DNA from: Planctomycetota bacterium
GTDB lineage: Bacteria; Planctomycetota; Phycisphaerae; WQYP01
DNA: 64,000 bases
Assembly (NCBI GenBank): GCA_021831565.1
Contig: JAKBMM010000003.1
Location: 1-64,000, forward strand
Reading direction: 5' to 3'
Positions within the stretch are counted from its first letter, which is position 1. Each line of letters opens with the position of its first letter. Below are positions 1 through 10,829 of this stretch, in pieces. Under the pieces are notes generated by a model. It did not search any database. It was not told the DNA's origin and saw only the letters and a list, made by a program, of their open reading frames with translations. Both the position numbers and the translations under genes were made by a program.

Positions 1-2
1 AC

Positions 3-1004
3 TGTGTCATCATGCATCAGACGACTTGGGCCAAGGACCGGCGGGAAGCGGAAGTCAACGATGACGGCTGGACTTACCCGGTTACCTGGCAGGGACCGGG
101 GTTTTACGTGTATCTGCATATTCCGCCCGGCGCCTACACGCTCTCACTCTATTTTTTCAACAAGGATGGCCACAGTGGGCCGAACCGCAACCGTGATCAT
201 GTCCTTTCCCTGATTCCCCTGCCCGCAACCTACCACTTTGGCGGCGGGTCTTTTCCCAATACCGCGCCGCTGGCGAAGATGCGCGGTGCGGTCCAGAGCC
301 GGGTGGTGAATTTCTGGGGCGGGGTCTGGAAACGGTTTCTGGTTCGCGGGCCGATGAAACTGGCGATTCGCGTGGCCAAGAATTATTCGCTCAACGCCAT
401 GCTGTCCGGGGCGATGCTGGACCCGCTGGCCGAGCATCCGGCGCCCTATTATTTCGGCCACGGGGCCTGGCAAGCGCACGAGAGGCAGCGGGCGGAATTT
501 CGCACCAAATTGGTCGCCGCGTGGCACAACCACACGATAGCCCGATACGGAAGCGTCGGGCGGCCAGACGTGACTGGGGGTCAGACGTGGTCCATCAAAA
601 CGGCCCAACGAATTCTCGATATTCTTAACGTGCTCGAACATCGCAACCCCGCCGCCTGGGCCGCCAACCAGCGGCAGGCTTATCTATCAGTTCTGCGCTG
701 GTGTGTGGCAAAGTACGGCAAGCAGCCTCAAAACTCCGCCGCCGCGGTGCTCGCGGAAAAGTGCTATTACCACTTGGGGATGTTTCATCGCTGGGAGGCG
801 GTGGAAAATTCGCGCCACATTCTCACCACGCGGCAAATTGAGAAGGGGCTGCGGTGGAATAGTTATAGTCTTAATTACTTTGGCGGCCCCGCGTTTGAAA
901 CGATTCGGTGGTATTTGCACGGATTGCGTCACCCCCCTTACACGGGCAATAACATGATGAAGCGCATCCAATCTTACGAGTGGCTGCTACGGAGAAAGAA
1001 CTGA
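3..1004 (+). CDS. C-terminal part of a propeller-type sensor-like/hypothetical protein; 5' end lies outside the window
   Basis: Open frame runs from the window edge (..CVIMHQTTWAKDRREAEV..) and is closely similar to the C-terminal ~310 aa of the ORF at 56168-58825. Confidence 0.8.
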   Translation, partial: CVIMHQTTWAKDRREAEVNDDGWTYPVTWQGPGFYVYLHIPPGAYTLSLYFFNKDGHSGPNRNRDHVLSLIPLPATYHFGGGSFPNTAPLAKMRGAVQSRVVNFWGGVWKRFLVRGPMKLAIRVAKNYSLNAMLSGAMLDPLAEHPAPYYFGHGAWQAHERQRAEFRTKLVAAWHNHTIARYGSVGRPDVTGGQTWSIKTAQRILDILNVLEHRNPAAWAANQRQAYLSVLRWCVAKYGKQPQNSAAAVLAEKCYYHLGMFHRWEAVENSRHILTTRQIEKGLRWNSYSLNYFGGPAFETIRWYLHGLRHPPYTGNNMMKRIQSYEWLLRRKN

Positions 1005-1048
1005 ATTCACCGGCCCGCACGGTCATGCTTTTTAGGAAGGGTTGTTCT

Positions 1049-2287
1049 ATGACATTCAAACGACCATTATGGCACATGCCGGCAGCGGCGCCATTGAAGA
1101 TGCGTGCAAATATCGGTGTTACCGCCGCGGCGCTGCTCCTATGCGCGTTAATCGGCTCGGGCCGGGTCGGGGCGACGACGCCCTCCTCAGCCGCAAGCAT
1201 GCCCCCCCGGCTGACACAGGCGCAATGGGACGCCCTTTTCAAGGCCGCCGACAAAAGAATTACTTCGCTGCGCCTGCGGGCGATTATTCGTCTTCGTTCC
1301 TACACAACAAAGTCCCAGGCGGAATGGCTCAACAAACAGATGCGGAAAGCATTGTCTCCGAAGGCATGGCAATTCTATAAGCACAAGTATGGTTCCGTTC
1401 CAGGACATGGCGCCGCGGGTTATGGCGTACAATTGATGGAGGTGCAATTAGATTGGAATGTTCCAGAAAGGCTGATCAATGCCCGGACAATTCAGTTTGG
1501 GGTCCAGACTCTTGGATTAGGGGGCGAAGTACGCAAGAGTCCTCGGATTACAATCTGGGTCGCGGGACGGCGGTTGGAATGGCACGCCACCTTTTTTCAT
1601 GGAATATGGGCTGTATCTTTATACAAACGGAACAGCGCCTGGGCTCGGCAGAGGTGGTCGAATTGGTGGACGGCATCCGGTTCTGCGGATATTGCGTATG
1701 CTCGGTCGCCTTTCGCGGCATCTTTCAGCCGAGGGACCCGAGGGACAAAGACCGGCCACTTCCACATTAGTTCTCATTTGATCCGACAGAAGTATGATCC
1801 ATCGTCAGGGATTATCCAGTTGGTATATGAACTGTTCCATAAGAGAAAACCACTTGCTATATTCAGGGGGGGATTGCACGGGAGAGTAGAGGTTTACTAC
1901 AACTTGAAGCTCGCTGGGGGACTGCGGCTTTACCGCAAGGCGGTGGAGGTGGTCAATGGCTTCCAGCGCGTGCTCAAAAGTGAATTTGACTTCCGGCGAT
2001 TTAAAAAGAGCGGCGGGGTGTGGTTTCCCACCCGGATTCGCGACCGAGCCTGGGGAGGCAAGGAATTTAAGCGTCTCGAACAAGACGAGACAATTAAGAT
2101 TAGCCACCTTGCCGTCAACCGGATATTTCCACCGGGGAGATTTCAATATACGCCGCCCTTCGGCGCAACCGTTTACGATGGGCGGACAAATAAAACATAT
2201 GTTGTCGGATTGAATAATCCCGGCGTTCCTCCGGCCGCGCCGGGTGAGGGGGCCGGAGGAAAAAAAGGCTCTGACGCAGGAAAATAG
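1049..2287 (+). CDS. hypothetical secreted protein
   Basis: Long ORF; start moved to MTFKRPLWHM followed by a hydrophobic signal-like segment. Confidence 0.7.
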   Translation: MTFKRPLWHMPAAAPLKMRANIGVTAAALLLCALIGSGRVGATTPSSAASMPPRLTQAQWDALFKAADKRITSLRLRAIIRLRSYTTKSQAEWLNKQMRKALSPKAWQFYKHKYGSVPGHGAAGYGVQLMEVQLDWNVPERLINARTIQFGVQTLGLGGEVRKSPRITIWVAGRRLEWHATFFHGIWAVSLYKRNSAWARQRWSNWWTASGSADIAYARSPFAASFSRGTRGTKTGHFHISSHLIRQKYDPSSGIIQLVYELFHKRKPLAIFRGGLHGRVEVYYNLKLAGGLRLYRKAVEVVNGFQRVLKSEFDFRRFKKSGGVWFPTRIRDRAWGGKEFKRLEQDETIKISHLAVNRIFPPGRFQYTPPFGATVYDGRTNKTYVVGLNNPGVPPAAPGEGAGGKKGSDAGK

Positions 2288-2290
2288 AAT

Positions 2291-2443
2291 GTAACCGTTC
2301 ACGGGCCAAAAACCGCGTAAAATCAAAGAAATAATGTGGAATCTGAAGTTTATGGGGCATAAAAATCACAAAAAAAGTGATCTGCAAGGCAAAAAGTGGC
2401 GTTTTTTTTGCTGATTACGCCACTTTTGCCCGTGAACGGTTAC
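2291..2443. repeat. TIR-bounded structured intergenic element (MITE-like or long hairpin)
   Basis: Perfect 16-bp inverted repeat GTAACCGTTCACGGGC (2291-2306) / GCCCGTGAACGGTTAC (2428-2443) with nested hairpins AAAAGTGGCG..CGCCACTTTT (2392-2401/2418-2427) and ATCAC..GTGAT (2365-2369/2377-2381). Confidence 0.75.
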
Positions 2444-2641
2444 GGCCAGGAAAAGCCGGCGACAAGCCGGAAATTGATATGGCCGCCGCGGCGGCGGAGA
2501 AGCATCAGCGGAAAAAACCGACAATAAACCAGACAGTTTCCGGAGGAAACTAACCATGTGTCGCTTCTTATGAGAGGATAGTTAGCGAGTCGCGCCGGCT
2601 GATGCCACCGGGCGATTCAACTTTGTACTGGAGAAACTTCG

Positions 2642-3754
2642 ATGATCAGAAAAATAAAATTACCTATTATTCTCCCAGCCACAATGTCGCTTTCCATGGC
2701 GATTTTCGCCAGCTTGGCCGCGGGGGCATCAGTCTCCCCCGCGGCCACTTCACAGGCGTTACGTAAGGCCGTGGTGCGGCGGCTTGCGCATCTGCAGAAT
2801 GTGGTTGTCACCTACGACATGGACGTTGATTACCCACCCAACCATCGTATCTCGGAATTTACGCGAAAAATTCTTGCACAGATCAAGAAAGCGCATCCAG
2901 GGGCCCACTTTGGACCACCCCTCCGTGGCCACTACATGTATACCTGTTGCTTTTCCTTCCTTAACGGGCGGATGCGCTATGATAAAACCATGACGCCAGC
3001 GACCGTTGCCAAACTATCGGCGCCGGGCGGCCCGGGCGCTGGCCTTGTCAAGAGTATCCTCACGATCACGCCGGAACGCGCCGAAACCCTGCAATACCAG
3101 TTGCATTTTATGAAGGCCCCGATCGGCACGATTGCGGCCAGAGCCTCTCTGCCCAGTTCCCCACTGCCAATTGTCTGGGCGTTGGGTCTAAGGTCACCTC
3201 CCTTTCCCCCGCACGACGCCGCCCCGCATTGGCTTAACGGGCGGGCAATACGGAAGATAAAGTTTGCAAGAACCAGTCCAGTGACTTTCTCGCTGATGCA
3301 AAGGAGACCCGACGGCTATCGATACCAGTGGCTCTTCCGGACCAAGCCCGCTCTCGAACTTGTCGGGATAATCGCGTCCTTCACCGGTTTTGAACGATAC
3401 CGCCGCATTGGCATTGTACGCTTAAGCATAGGAAAGTGCAGCGACTTTCATAAGGTGGGTGGCTTGCTACTACCAGGCCGCATCGTCGAAACGGGATTTT
3501 TCGGCGGGAAGTACGGTGTACTTTATAACGCAATACTCACCAAAATAAAGTACACGATTGGGGCCGCGGCGAACACGTCCAAGAGTTATTTCATTCTCTG
3601 GCCCACAGGGTCAAGCGTGATCGACGAACGGCTAAACAACCATGTCTTCCACGTCGGGGTTCACCGGACGCGCCTTACTGACAAGGAGATATTCTCTATA
3701 CTCCGGCGACAGGATCACGGCGGCAAAATTAAACCGGCGACAACGCGCCCGTAG
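2642..3754 (+). CDS. hypothetical secreted protein
   Basis: 370-aa ORF with N-terminal signal-like sequence MIRKIKLPIILPATMSLSMAIFASLAAGASV. Confidence 0.7.
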   Translation: MIRKIKLPIILPATMSLSMAIFASLAAGASVSPAATSQALRKAVVRRLAHLQNVVVTYDMDVDYPPNHRISEFTRKILAQIKKAHPGAHFGPPLRGHYMYTCCFSFLNGRMRYDKTMTPATVAKLSAPGGPGAGLVKSILTITPERAETLQYQLHFMKAPIGTIAARASLPSSPLPIVWALGLRSPPFPPHDAAPHWLNGRAIRKIKFARTSPVTFSLMQRRPDGYRYQWLFRTKPALELVGIIASFTGFERYRRIGIVRLSIGKCSDFHKVGGLLLPGRIVETGFFGGKYGVLYNAILTKIKYTIGAAANTSKSYFILWPTGSSVIDERLNNHVFHVGVHRTRLTDKEIFSILRRQDHGGKIKPATTRP

Positions 3755-3862
3755 CATTGGCGACTCGCCCGCCATATCGCGGCGGAAAGCCATGCTTATA
3801 CAAAATTATATTTCCCTGTTTTATCCTTGGATATTGTTGGGGGATGGAGCTACAGTTAATAT

Positions 3863-4117
3863 ATGTTCAATCCCTACGCATTGCTGTTGCCTGTGATTTT
3901 CGGCGGGGTTTTCGTCTTCGCCTTCTGGAAAGCCGCCGACATCGACGAGCAGCCGCGGTGGCTGTGGACCGGCCTTTCGGCGGCGGTCTTCTTTTTTACA
4001 TTCTTTTATATGGGCTGGGGCTATATCGGGAGTTTTTTCGGCCAGATTTTTCTGGCCGCGGCGATCGCCATCGTGCGCGCGGTATTCTACATAATTGAGA
4101 TCAACAAGAAACCATGA
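3863..4117 (+). CDS. small membrane protein, hypothetical
   Basis: 84 aa with two to three hydrophobic segments. Confidence 0.6.
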   Translation: MFNPYALLLPVIFGGVFVFAFWKAADIDEQPRWLWTGLSAAVFFFTFFYMGWGYIGSFFGQIFLAAAIAIVRAVFYIIEINKKP

Positions 4118-4152
4118 CGTGCGCCAACCTCCGGCGGCAAGAGCCATGGGCA

Positions 4153-6255
4153 TTACTTCGTGGCCGGTTTATTTACCATCGGTTGGGACGGCGCAGCGAT
4201 GAAACTTTCAATCGCTTTCACCAGCATCGACGATGGCTGGAACACCCATTGAGGAGCGCCGGCCGCTTGCGGCTCCAACAGCAGGGCATACCAGTGCGGC
4301 CCGGCCGGATTTTTTCCGATGGTTGCGCGGCCCAGGAGTTTGCCCGCCACGGCGGGTTTCCGGGCGGACGATCGTAGATGGGGACATCCGGGCCATATTT
4401 TTCTGTTCCACAATTCAATGGAAACGACCTGTTGCCCGGCCACGCGGGCGGGCGGAATTTTTTTAGCCACGGTTTTCATGGCCGCGGCGGCGCTGGCTGA
4501 TTTTTTACCGGTGGATTTCTCCACAGGCGGATGATGGATCGGCGCGGTGCGCGTATGGGTCGTTACCCGCAACACCACGGCATGGAGGGGATGAATCCGG
4601 TGTGCCTTGAGATACCACTGTTTATTCTGGACGGGATTCAGAGCGTCCAGCAGGTCCTGCACCGCGCCGGCGGGGGCGGCGGTTTTCTTGCGCATCCGGC
4701 GCGTCAACATCCATTTGCTGGAAATGTGAAGCAATCGCACCGATCCAGCACCAACCGGAGAAGTAATCGTTATGGCGGAAACGTTGGGACCGGGGATGGC
4801 GGTCACTATCCGGCTGCGCAGCGCGGTGACGGGCGGCAACAACCTGGTTATCGCCTTGTTGGGAATCAGATAAACACTCGGCCATTGGGGGAGTTTGGCC
4901 GGAGTCCATCCGTTCTTTTGGGATGTTCCCAGAGCAATCACGACGGGGTGAACTTTGTTGGGAATATCCAGCCGCAGAGATTGCCGTGGCGGATTCAGCC
5001 CCAGCTTCTTGAGGTCAACCGGAGCATCGATGAATTTTCCGGCGCGAATTTTTTTTAACTCTTTGAGCACTCTCTGGACAGCAGGAGCGTCGGCCGGCAG
5101 CAGCGGCCCACCCGCAAAGTTTCCGGGCGTTGTGCCCATGCGCCAGGCGCCTTTCTTGTTCTTGCGCAAATATAGAGAAGCGGGTGTGGCCGGGGATATG
5201 CCCACACGCCGCCGCATCGCCAATCGTGTGGCTTTCATAACCTTGGCGCGGGTGAGCGCTTTATCGCGCCAATCGGCGAGCGATTGATCCAGTGATTGGA
5301 ACGTGGTGTTTCGCACGACACACACCGTGGGATTCTGGCTGCTCAGGGCGTAACGAAACTTGTCAGTAAGATCGGTGTATCGACCGAAATGAATAACCAG
5401 CGGCGGCGCAGCCGCCGGGTGGGTTGTCGTCGGCTTTATTTTGGCCGATTTTTTCGGTTTTTTTTCCGACGGAGCCTGGAACCGCACTTCAATAGTCAAT
5501 GGACCCTGTTTCCAAGCGGCGGACTTTTGTGATTCAGATGAAAATCTATGTGCGGTCAACAGTTGGACGTTGCTGAGCCAATTGGCGACTTTGGATTTAT
5601 TCGCCGGAGCCAGAAATGGTTTAGTGATGATCCATCTCTGGCCGTGCCGGACGATGGTGATCGTACCGGTGCGGGATTGAATTCGGATGGACGCCACGCG
5701 CGCGGTATGAAAGCGGGTGAGATTGCGATTGCGGAATTTCATGGACGGGCGTTCCAATCGTCGCAGCCAAGCTGCGCCGACCACATACAGGTAGCGGGAT
5801 TTCATTCCCGCGCGGCACACATAAAGCCGACCGTCAGAATTATGCCGGCCGATGTCGAGGGTATAGGTCTTGCCCGTTTTGTCGGTCAGAGTGAGCACGG
5901 CGCGCGGCGGCGCCAATCCGGCCGCGGCCGGTGAATGACCGCCCGTTTTCTCGATCCTGACCCGATAATGCCAGGAAAGTTTGCGAAGCGTCTGAACCAG
6001 ATCATTGATTGTGTAATCACGCGCCCAGGCGCGCACCGGTCGAATCATGCGCCAATGACGGCCGTGGCGCTCGAACCTTAGTGTCCGGCCATGCGCGGTA
6101 TGAAAAGCCAGAGTGCGAATTGCCGTGGGGCGCGGAGTAAAAACCAGTCTGGTGGTGCGGTGCGGCGCCGGCCTGGGCTGATGAGCCACGTAAAGCACCA
6201 CGCCGGCGAGCACGAGAAGAACCACGAGCATCGCGAGAGTCAGTTTTACATTCAT
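4153..6255 (-). CDS. DUF4340-type protein
   Basis: N-terminal TM, TLDIGRHNSDGRLYV-type motifs; positioned after GldG in an ABC operon, the typical DUF4340 context. Confidence 0.75.
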   Translation of the reverse strand: MNVKLTLAMLVVLLVLAGVVLYVAHQPRPAPHRTTRLVFTPRPTAIRTLAFHTAHGRTLRFERHGRHWRMIRPVRAWARDYTINDLVQTLRKLSWHYRVRIEKTGGHSPAAAGLAPPRAVLTLTDKTGKTYTLDIGRHNSDGRLYVCRAGMKSRYLYVVGAAWLRRLERPSMKFRNRNLTRFHTARVASIRIQSRTGTITIVRHGQRWIITKPFLAPANKSKVANWLSNVQLLTAHRFSSESQKSAAWKQGPLTIEVRFQAPSEKKPKKSAKIKPTTTHPAAAPPLVIHFGRYTDLTDKFRYALSSQNPTVCVVRNTTFQSLDQSLADWRDKALTRAKVMKATRLAMRRRVGISPATPASLYLRKNKKGAWRMGTTPGNFAGGPLLPADAPAVQRVLKELKKIRAGKFIDAPVDLKKLGLNPPRQSLRLDIPNKVHPVVIALGTSQKNGWTPAKLPQWPSVYLIPNKAITRLLPPVTALRSRIVTAIPGPNVSAITITSPVGAGSVRLLHISSKWMLTRRMRKKTAAPAGAVQDLLDALNPVQNKQWYLKAHRIHPLHAVVLRVTTHTRTAPIHHPPVEKSTGKKSASAAAAMKTVAKKIPPARVAGQQVVSIELWNRKIWPGCPHLRSSARKPAVAGKLLGRATIGKNPAGPHWYALLLEPQAAGAPQWVFQPSSMLVKAIESFIAAPSQPMVNKPATK

Positions 6256-6310
6256 GGAGTGGAGCCTCGCTAGTTAGGCCATTGGTCATTATGACCCAAT
6301 GATTGTTGTG

Positions 6311-8428
6311 CTATATCCGTCGGCGAACCAGAAACACGACCAATCCTCCCAAGACGGCAAAAGTCGCCGGTCCGACGAAACTGGCCAGCCGCACGAACAT
6401 TTCCGCGCCGGAAGAAAGCTTGCGAATTCGCAACGCCACGGTGGCGCGCGGGCTTACGGCAATCAGGTGCGATTCGTGAGCCAGCCAGTACATACTGTTC
6501 AGGAACAATTCGGCATTGCCCGGGAAATCGGAAATCACCACGGGTTGACCGCCGGCGAGGCTCAGATAGCCTTCGTTGATCACGCCATTGGCGATAAAAA
6601 GCGGATCACCGATCGCCACGACGCGCGTGGTGAATTTCCGCGCCATCACTCCGATCGGCAAAGGCGACTTGAGGTCGCCCGGCGCGAATCCGGCCCGGGT
6701 AGCCTGGGGCTGCGTGGTTCCCCAGATATTGGTGGAGTTGGCGGTTCGCACCAGCACCTGCGCGACGGTATTTTTCGGAGCGGATGCCAGCGGCTCAATC
6801 ACGGTAGGCGCCAGCAGCGGCGAACCTTCATAGGAGGTGAAAATGGTCCTTAGCGATTCGATCGGTTTGCCAATGGTTGTTTTCGGATAGCTGGAAACGG
6901 CGAACTGGGGTATCAGCACATGAACTCCGGGGTGAACCTGCATGCGCTGTACCACGCTGTAAGTGGAGCGCAATCGAATACCATAAGAAGCCAACATGCT
7001 CTTAAATGGAATATGGCCCTGAGTGGTCATAAGAAGTTGTGCGGGCATGGCGCCCAGCAGGAACATGGCGTTGCCGCCGGCGGAAAGTTGTTTTTTGATT
7101 TCGGTTTCAAGCTGCTGGTACTGCATGAGAGCCAGCATGGGCTGCTGTCCGGAGGGGGGCAGATCCAGCACGACCCAGATAACTCCTTGACCAATGGCCG
7201 GGGGAGCAGTACTGGCGGCGGGAGCCTGCGGGTTCGGTGGGGTTGGTGACCACTGGAAAACCTTGAAGTTGTTCCGGCGGAGAATGCGCGCCGCGTGGCT
7301 GAATGGGCCGCCCCGGGAGATCAGGTTCTGTGGATCGAGACTGACAAACACCACCTTGGGCGGATGTTTCTGCGTCATGGCCAGGAGAGCGGCGTTGACG
7401 GCCTGTTCTCCCTCAAAAAGATAATGGATGCGACCGCTGACGCCCTTGCGCGGCAGGAAAAGTTCGTTGCGGGTGAGTACCCTGGCGTTGTGCGGGCCCA
7501 TAAGCACCAGGGAGTCCGGGGAAAGGTTCCGGAGAACCCGGCTGGATTTTACCGGTTTAAGAAGAGTAAGGGTGTTGATGTACGCGGTCAGCGAGACCGC
7601 CCGTTTTTTTATATCAGCCGTGTTCTTTTTGAGCCAGGCTTGCACAGCGGGTCCAAATTCGGCGCGAATTTTCTTTTCGGAAATCCTCTGGAGATTGTCC
7701 TGAATGTTCCGCAGGGCGCTGGTGATTCGCCGGATCAGGCCCGGCCAGTCGGGCAAGGTGCTTTTGATCTGGCGGGCGACGCGCCGCTGGGTGCGACGCA
7801 TCAGCCGGGGAAGATAGTCGGAAAACACGCTGGAAAGAACGATGTAGTGGGCCAATTCGCGGCGGTTCCGAGCCACCGCGGCCTGGCCGGAGAGTGCCCG
7901 GATACCTTTCGCCCGCGTCTTGAAAAAGGCCAGCAAGCGCCGGGCAAGGGGATCAAATTGCCGCAGAGCCTTCCGGTACGGCTGGAACTGATCGCCAAAA
8001 CGATGGCGCAGTTGTACCAGCAGAGCGTGGCGCGAATGCGGTTTGAATATTTTCACGCGGTGGGATGCCTGGGCGTATTCTTTCATAAGCCGCTGGACCT
8101 TCAGCCCGTCGGCCCGCTCCGCCGGATCCGCCGCCAGGCTGGTCGGAAACAAATTAACCAGGAAATAGGTCTTTCCGGAACGGTCGATCTGGCGAAGCAG
8201 ATCGTGCGTGCGCGGCGAAAGGGAATATATTCCACCGGTGGTGCAGTCTCTGGAGTAGTTGAATTTTACGGAAAGCCAATCCGCCAGTGCCACGACCGCC
8301 ACCACGGCGAGTACCATGATCGCGGTGTTCGAGCCGTACATCCACCGCCTCTGGCGGACGGTAAATACCCGTGGCGGGGCGTTCCTGGCCGCGGTCCGCG
8401 GCGGGTTGGTCTTGTCGGGTTGCGTCAT
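6311..8428 (-). CDS. GldG-family ABC-type uncharacterized transport protein
   Basis: N-terminal TM, 'DWLSVKFNYSRDCTTGGIYSLSPRT' motif typical of the GldG/DUF4350-like family, C-terminal TM with VRRR. Confidence 0.85.
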   Translation of the reverse strand: MTQPDKTNPPRTAARNAPPRVFTVRQRRWMYGSNTAIMVLAVVAVVALADWLSVKFNYSRDCTTGGIYSLSPRTHDLLRQIDRSGKTYFLVNLFPTSLAADPAERADGLKVQRLMKEYAQASHRVKIFKPHSRHALLVQLRHRFGDQFQPYRKALRQFDPLARRLLAFFKTRAKGIRALSGQAAVARNRRELAHYIVLSSVFSDYLPRLMRRTQRRVARQIKSTLPDWPGLIRRITSALRNIQDNLQRISEKKIRAEFGPAVQAWLKKNTADIKKRAVSLTAYINTLTLLKPVKSSRVLRNLSPDSLVLMGPHNARVLTRNELFLPRKGVSGRIHYLFEGEQAVNAALLAMTQKHPPKVVFVSLDPQNLISRGGPFSHAARILRRNNFKVFQWSPTPPNPQAPAASTAPPAIGQGVIWVVLDLPPSGQQPMLALMQYQQLETEIKKQLSAGGNAMFLLGAMPAQLLMTTQGHIPFKSMLASYGIRLRSTYSVVQRMQVHPGVHVLIPQFAVSSYPKTTIGKPIESLRTIFTSYEGSPLLAPTVIEPLASAPKNTVAQVLVRTANSTNIWGTTQPQATRAGFAPGDLKSPLPIGVMARKFTTRVVAIGDPLFIANGVINEGYLSLAGGQPVVISDFPGNAELFLNSMYWLAHESHLIAVSPRATVALRIRKLSSGAEMFVRLASFVGPATFAVLGGLVVFLVRRRI

Positions 8429-8479
8429 AATCGGATCGTCTCCTGGCCGGCAGGGGAACCTGCCGAGGGGGGCAGGCTC

Positions 8480-9226
8480 TCAGCGCCACTTGCGGCTTTC
8501 GATGACCACATAGGTCAAAAACAGAAAAAGGAATGTCCCGCTGAGGAAATAGACCACGTGTTCGGTGTCTATGACGCCGCGGGCGAAATTCGCCATCTGG
8601 GGTTCGATGGCCAAGTAGTTCAGCAGGTGTTGGATCCACCCCGCCCACGCCCAGGAACGGCGTATATAAATGGAAAGAAGCGAGGCGACCCCCTGGCAAA
8701 GAATTCCCAGCGTTACCAGCGTGACACAACTGCTCATGGCCGCAAGAATCTGGTGCTCGGTGCAGGCGGAAAAAAACAGACCGATGGCCACCATCATCGC
8801 GCCCATGAGCAGCAATCCGAAGTAACTGGTGAGCACAGGCATGTAATCGGGGCGGCCGAATAGAGAGAGAATGATGACGAATACAAAACTCGAGGCGATC
8901 AGGGCGCTGTAAAACGCCATGGCGCCCAGAAATTTTCCCAGCACAATCTGCAGCTCGGTCACGGGGCCGGTGCGGAGCGCTTCCATGCGGCCCGAACGGT
9001 ATTCCTCGGAGAACAGCGACATGGTCATGAACGGAACCAGAAAAATCAGAATCAGGTGGTTCCATTGGAACATGGGACCGGGATCGGCCAACTGCCCCGG
9101 CTGGAAAACCATCAGCGCGAAAAGCAACCCCACGAACAGGAGGTACAGCGCCAACACAATGTACCCGATGGGCGAATAAAACAGCCCGCTAAGTTCGCGA
9201 CGGGCGATGGCCAGGGTTTGCGACAT
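8480..9226 (-). CDS. ABC transporter permease (GldF-like)
   Basis: MSQTLAIARRELSGLFYSPIGYIVLALYLLFVGLLFA; multiple TMs. Confidence 0.9.
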   Translation of the reverse strand: MSQTLAIARRELSGLFYSPIGYIVLALYLLFVGLLFALMVFQPGQLADPGPMFQWNHLILIFLVPFMTMSLFSEEYRSGRMEALRTGPVTELQIVLGKFLGAMAFYSALIASSFVFVIILSLFGRPDYMPVLTSYFGLLLMGAMMVAIGLFFSACTEHQILAAMSSCVTLVTLGILCQGVASLLSIYIRRSWAWAGWIQHLLNYLAIEPQMANFARGVIDTEHVVYFLSGTFLFLFLTYVVIESRKWR

Positions 9227-9245
9227 TCGATGATACCTCTTGCAC

Positions 9246-10214
9246 TTACGCGGCGACGGCGCCGGGATCGGTAATCTGAACAAAAAATTCCTCCAGCGTG
9301 CCGCCGGCGGCCCGGAGTTCCCGCAGCGCCCAGCCGCGCTGCAGAATGGTTGCGGCGATCTGTTCTTGGAGAGAGCCGTCGAGCTTGCCGACGACCTGCA
9401 GAACGCAGACCGGCCCATCCGAGACGATCCGCGCCTGCTCCACCCCCGGCAGGCCGTCCAAGGCGCTGCGGACCTGGCCGGCCGGGCCGCGGACTTCCAC
9501 CAGCAAGCCGGCCTCGGCGCCTCCGCGTCCGGCCGATTGCCGTTTAAGCTCGGCGGGCGTGCCCTGGGCGAGAATTTTTCCTCGTCCGATGATAATCACC
9601 CGTTGGCAGATCAGTTCCACTTCCGAAAGAATGTGCGTCGAAAGCAAAACCGTATGCTGACCGGCCAAGTTGGCGATCAGCTTGCGGGTCTCCCGAATCT
9701 GGGCCGGATCCAAACCCACCGTAGGCTCGTCGAGCACCAATACCGGTGGATTGTGGAGCAACGCATCGGCGATTCCCAGGCGCTGGCGATATCCCTTGGA
9801 AAGCTTTCCCACCAGCCAACGGGTCCGATCCGAAAGCCAGCACATTTCCAACACCTGGGGAATTCTTTCGCGCAGCCGGCGGTGATCCATACCCCGCAGT
9901 CGGCCGCGATAGCTTAGATACTCCTGCACGCGCATTTCCGGATACAGCGGCGTGCTTTCCGGCAAATAACCGATGTTTTGTCGAACTTGCAACGACTGGT
10001 GAAATACGTCGAACCCGGCGACCTTCGCCTGGCCGCCGGTGGGGGGCAGGTAGCAGGTGAGCATCCGGATGGTGGTGGTTTTACCCGCGCCGTTGGGGCC
10101 CAGGAAACCGACAATGGATCCGCTTTCCACCGTGAAACTGATGTTGTCGACGGCAAGGAACTTGCCATAGGTCTTGGTGAGCCTGTCGACGATAATTTCC
10201 GCGGGATGCGGCAT
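9246..10214 (-). CDS. ABC transporter ATP-binding protein (GldA-like)
   Basis: Walker A GPNGAGKTTT, signature LSKGYRQRLGIA, Walker B VLVLDEPTVGLDP. Confidence 0.95.
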   Translation of the reverse strand: MPHPAEIIVDRLTKTYGKFLAVDNISFTVESGSIVGFLGPNGAGKTTTIRMLTCYLPPTGGQAKVAGFDVFHQSLQVRQNIGYLPESTPLYPEMRVQEYLSYRGRLRGMDHRRLRERIPQVLEMCWLSDRTRWLVGKLSKGYRQRLGIADALLHNPPVLVLDEPTVGLDPAQIRETRKLIANLAGQHTVLLSTHILSEVELICQRVIIIGRGKILAQGTPAELKRQSAGRGGAEAGLLVEVRGPAGQVRSALDGLPGVEQARIVSDGPVCVLQVVGKLDGSLQEQIAATILQRGWALRELRAAGGTLEEFFVQITDPGAVAA

Positions 10215-10469
10215 ACCATGTCCTCCTGGCGCCGGGTGGTCGAACGCCGCTTACGAACAGGGGCGCTGTTTCCCGATAGCCCCTGACGATAGAGATACAG
10301 TACCTACCGGTCTATTTACGAATTGTCAACAATGTTGGTTTGACTATATTTGGTTTGACCTATGAGTTTGGATTTGGCTTTCCGTTGGATTCATTTGACA
10401 CGGGCGGCGGCGGCGGATACGAATAATGCATGGAAGCGGAGAGGTGGTCTTGTTGCATGGGAGGCCTTC

Positions 10470-10688
10470 ATGAAGCGCCGAGTTGTTTTCGTGTTCTTGG
10501 CGGTACTAGGTGTTTCGTTTCCGATGTTGGGAGGCTGTCAGACGCTAACCGACACGCCGGGAGAAAACGCCGCGCGCGTCGGCCACACCATGGCGACCGA
10601 TTGGCATGCGGTCCCGGATGCCGCCGAACATGTTATGTTACTGGATCGTCCCATACAGTTGTCGCAGGCGCCCGTTCCGGAGCGCTGA
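10470..10688 (+). CDS. small lipoprotein, hypothetical
   Basis: MKRRVVFVFLAVLGVSFPMLGGC lipobox. Confidence 0.6.
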   Translation: MKRRVVFVFLAVLGVSFPMLGGCQTLTDTPGENAARVGHTMATDWHAVPDAAEHVMLLDRPIQLSQAPVPER

Positions 10689-10829
10689 GGTGGTTCGTTT
10701 GGCGAGCTTTAGGTCGGTACACTGTTGGCATGAAGCCTTCGTCCATTGTTGCCCGTGGAAAGGGATCATGAGGGCCTCGCCACCTTCTACCTATCACAGG
10801 TTCATAGGCGGTGGCGCGGCGGTAGTGTT

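Noticed and set aside
7295-8863. 522-aa plus-strand ORF opposite gldG
   Set aside because: High-GC antisense artefact; the minus-strand GldG reading is convincing.
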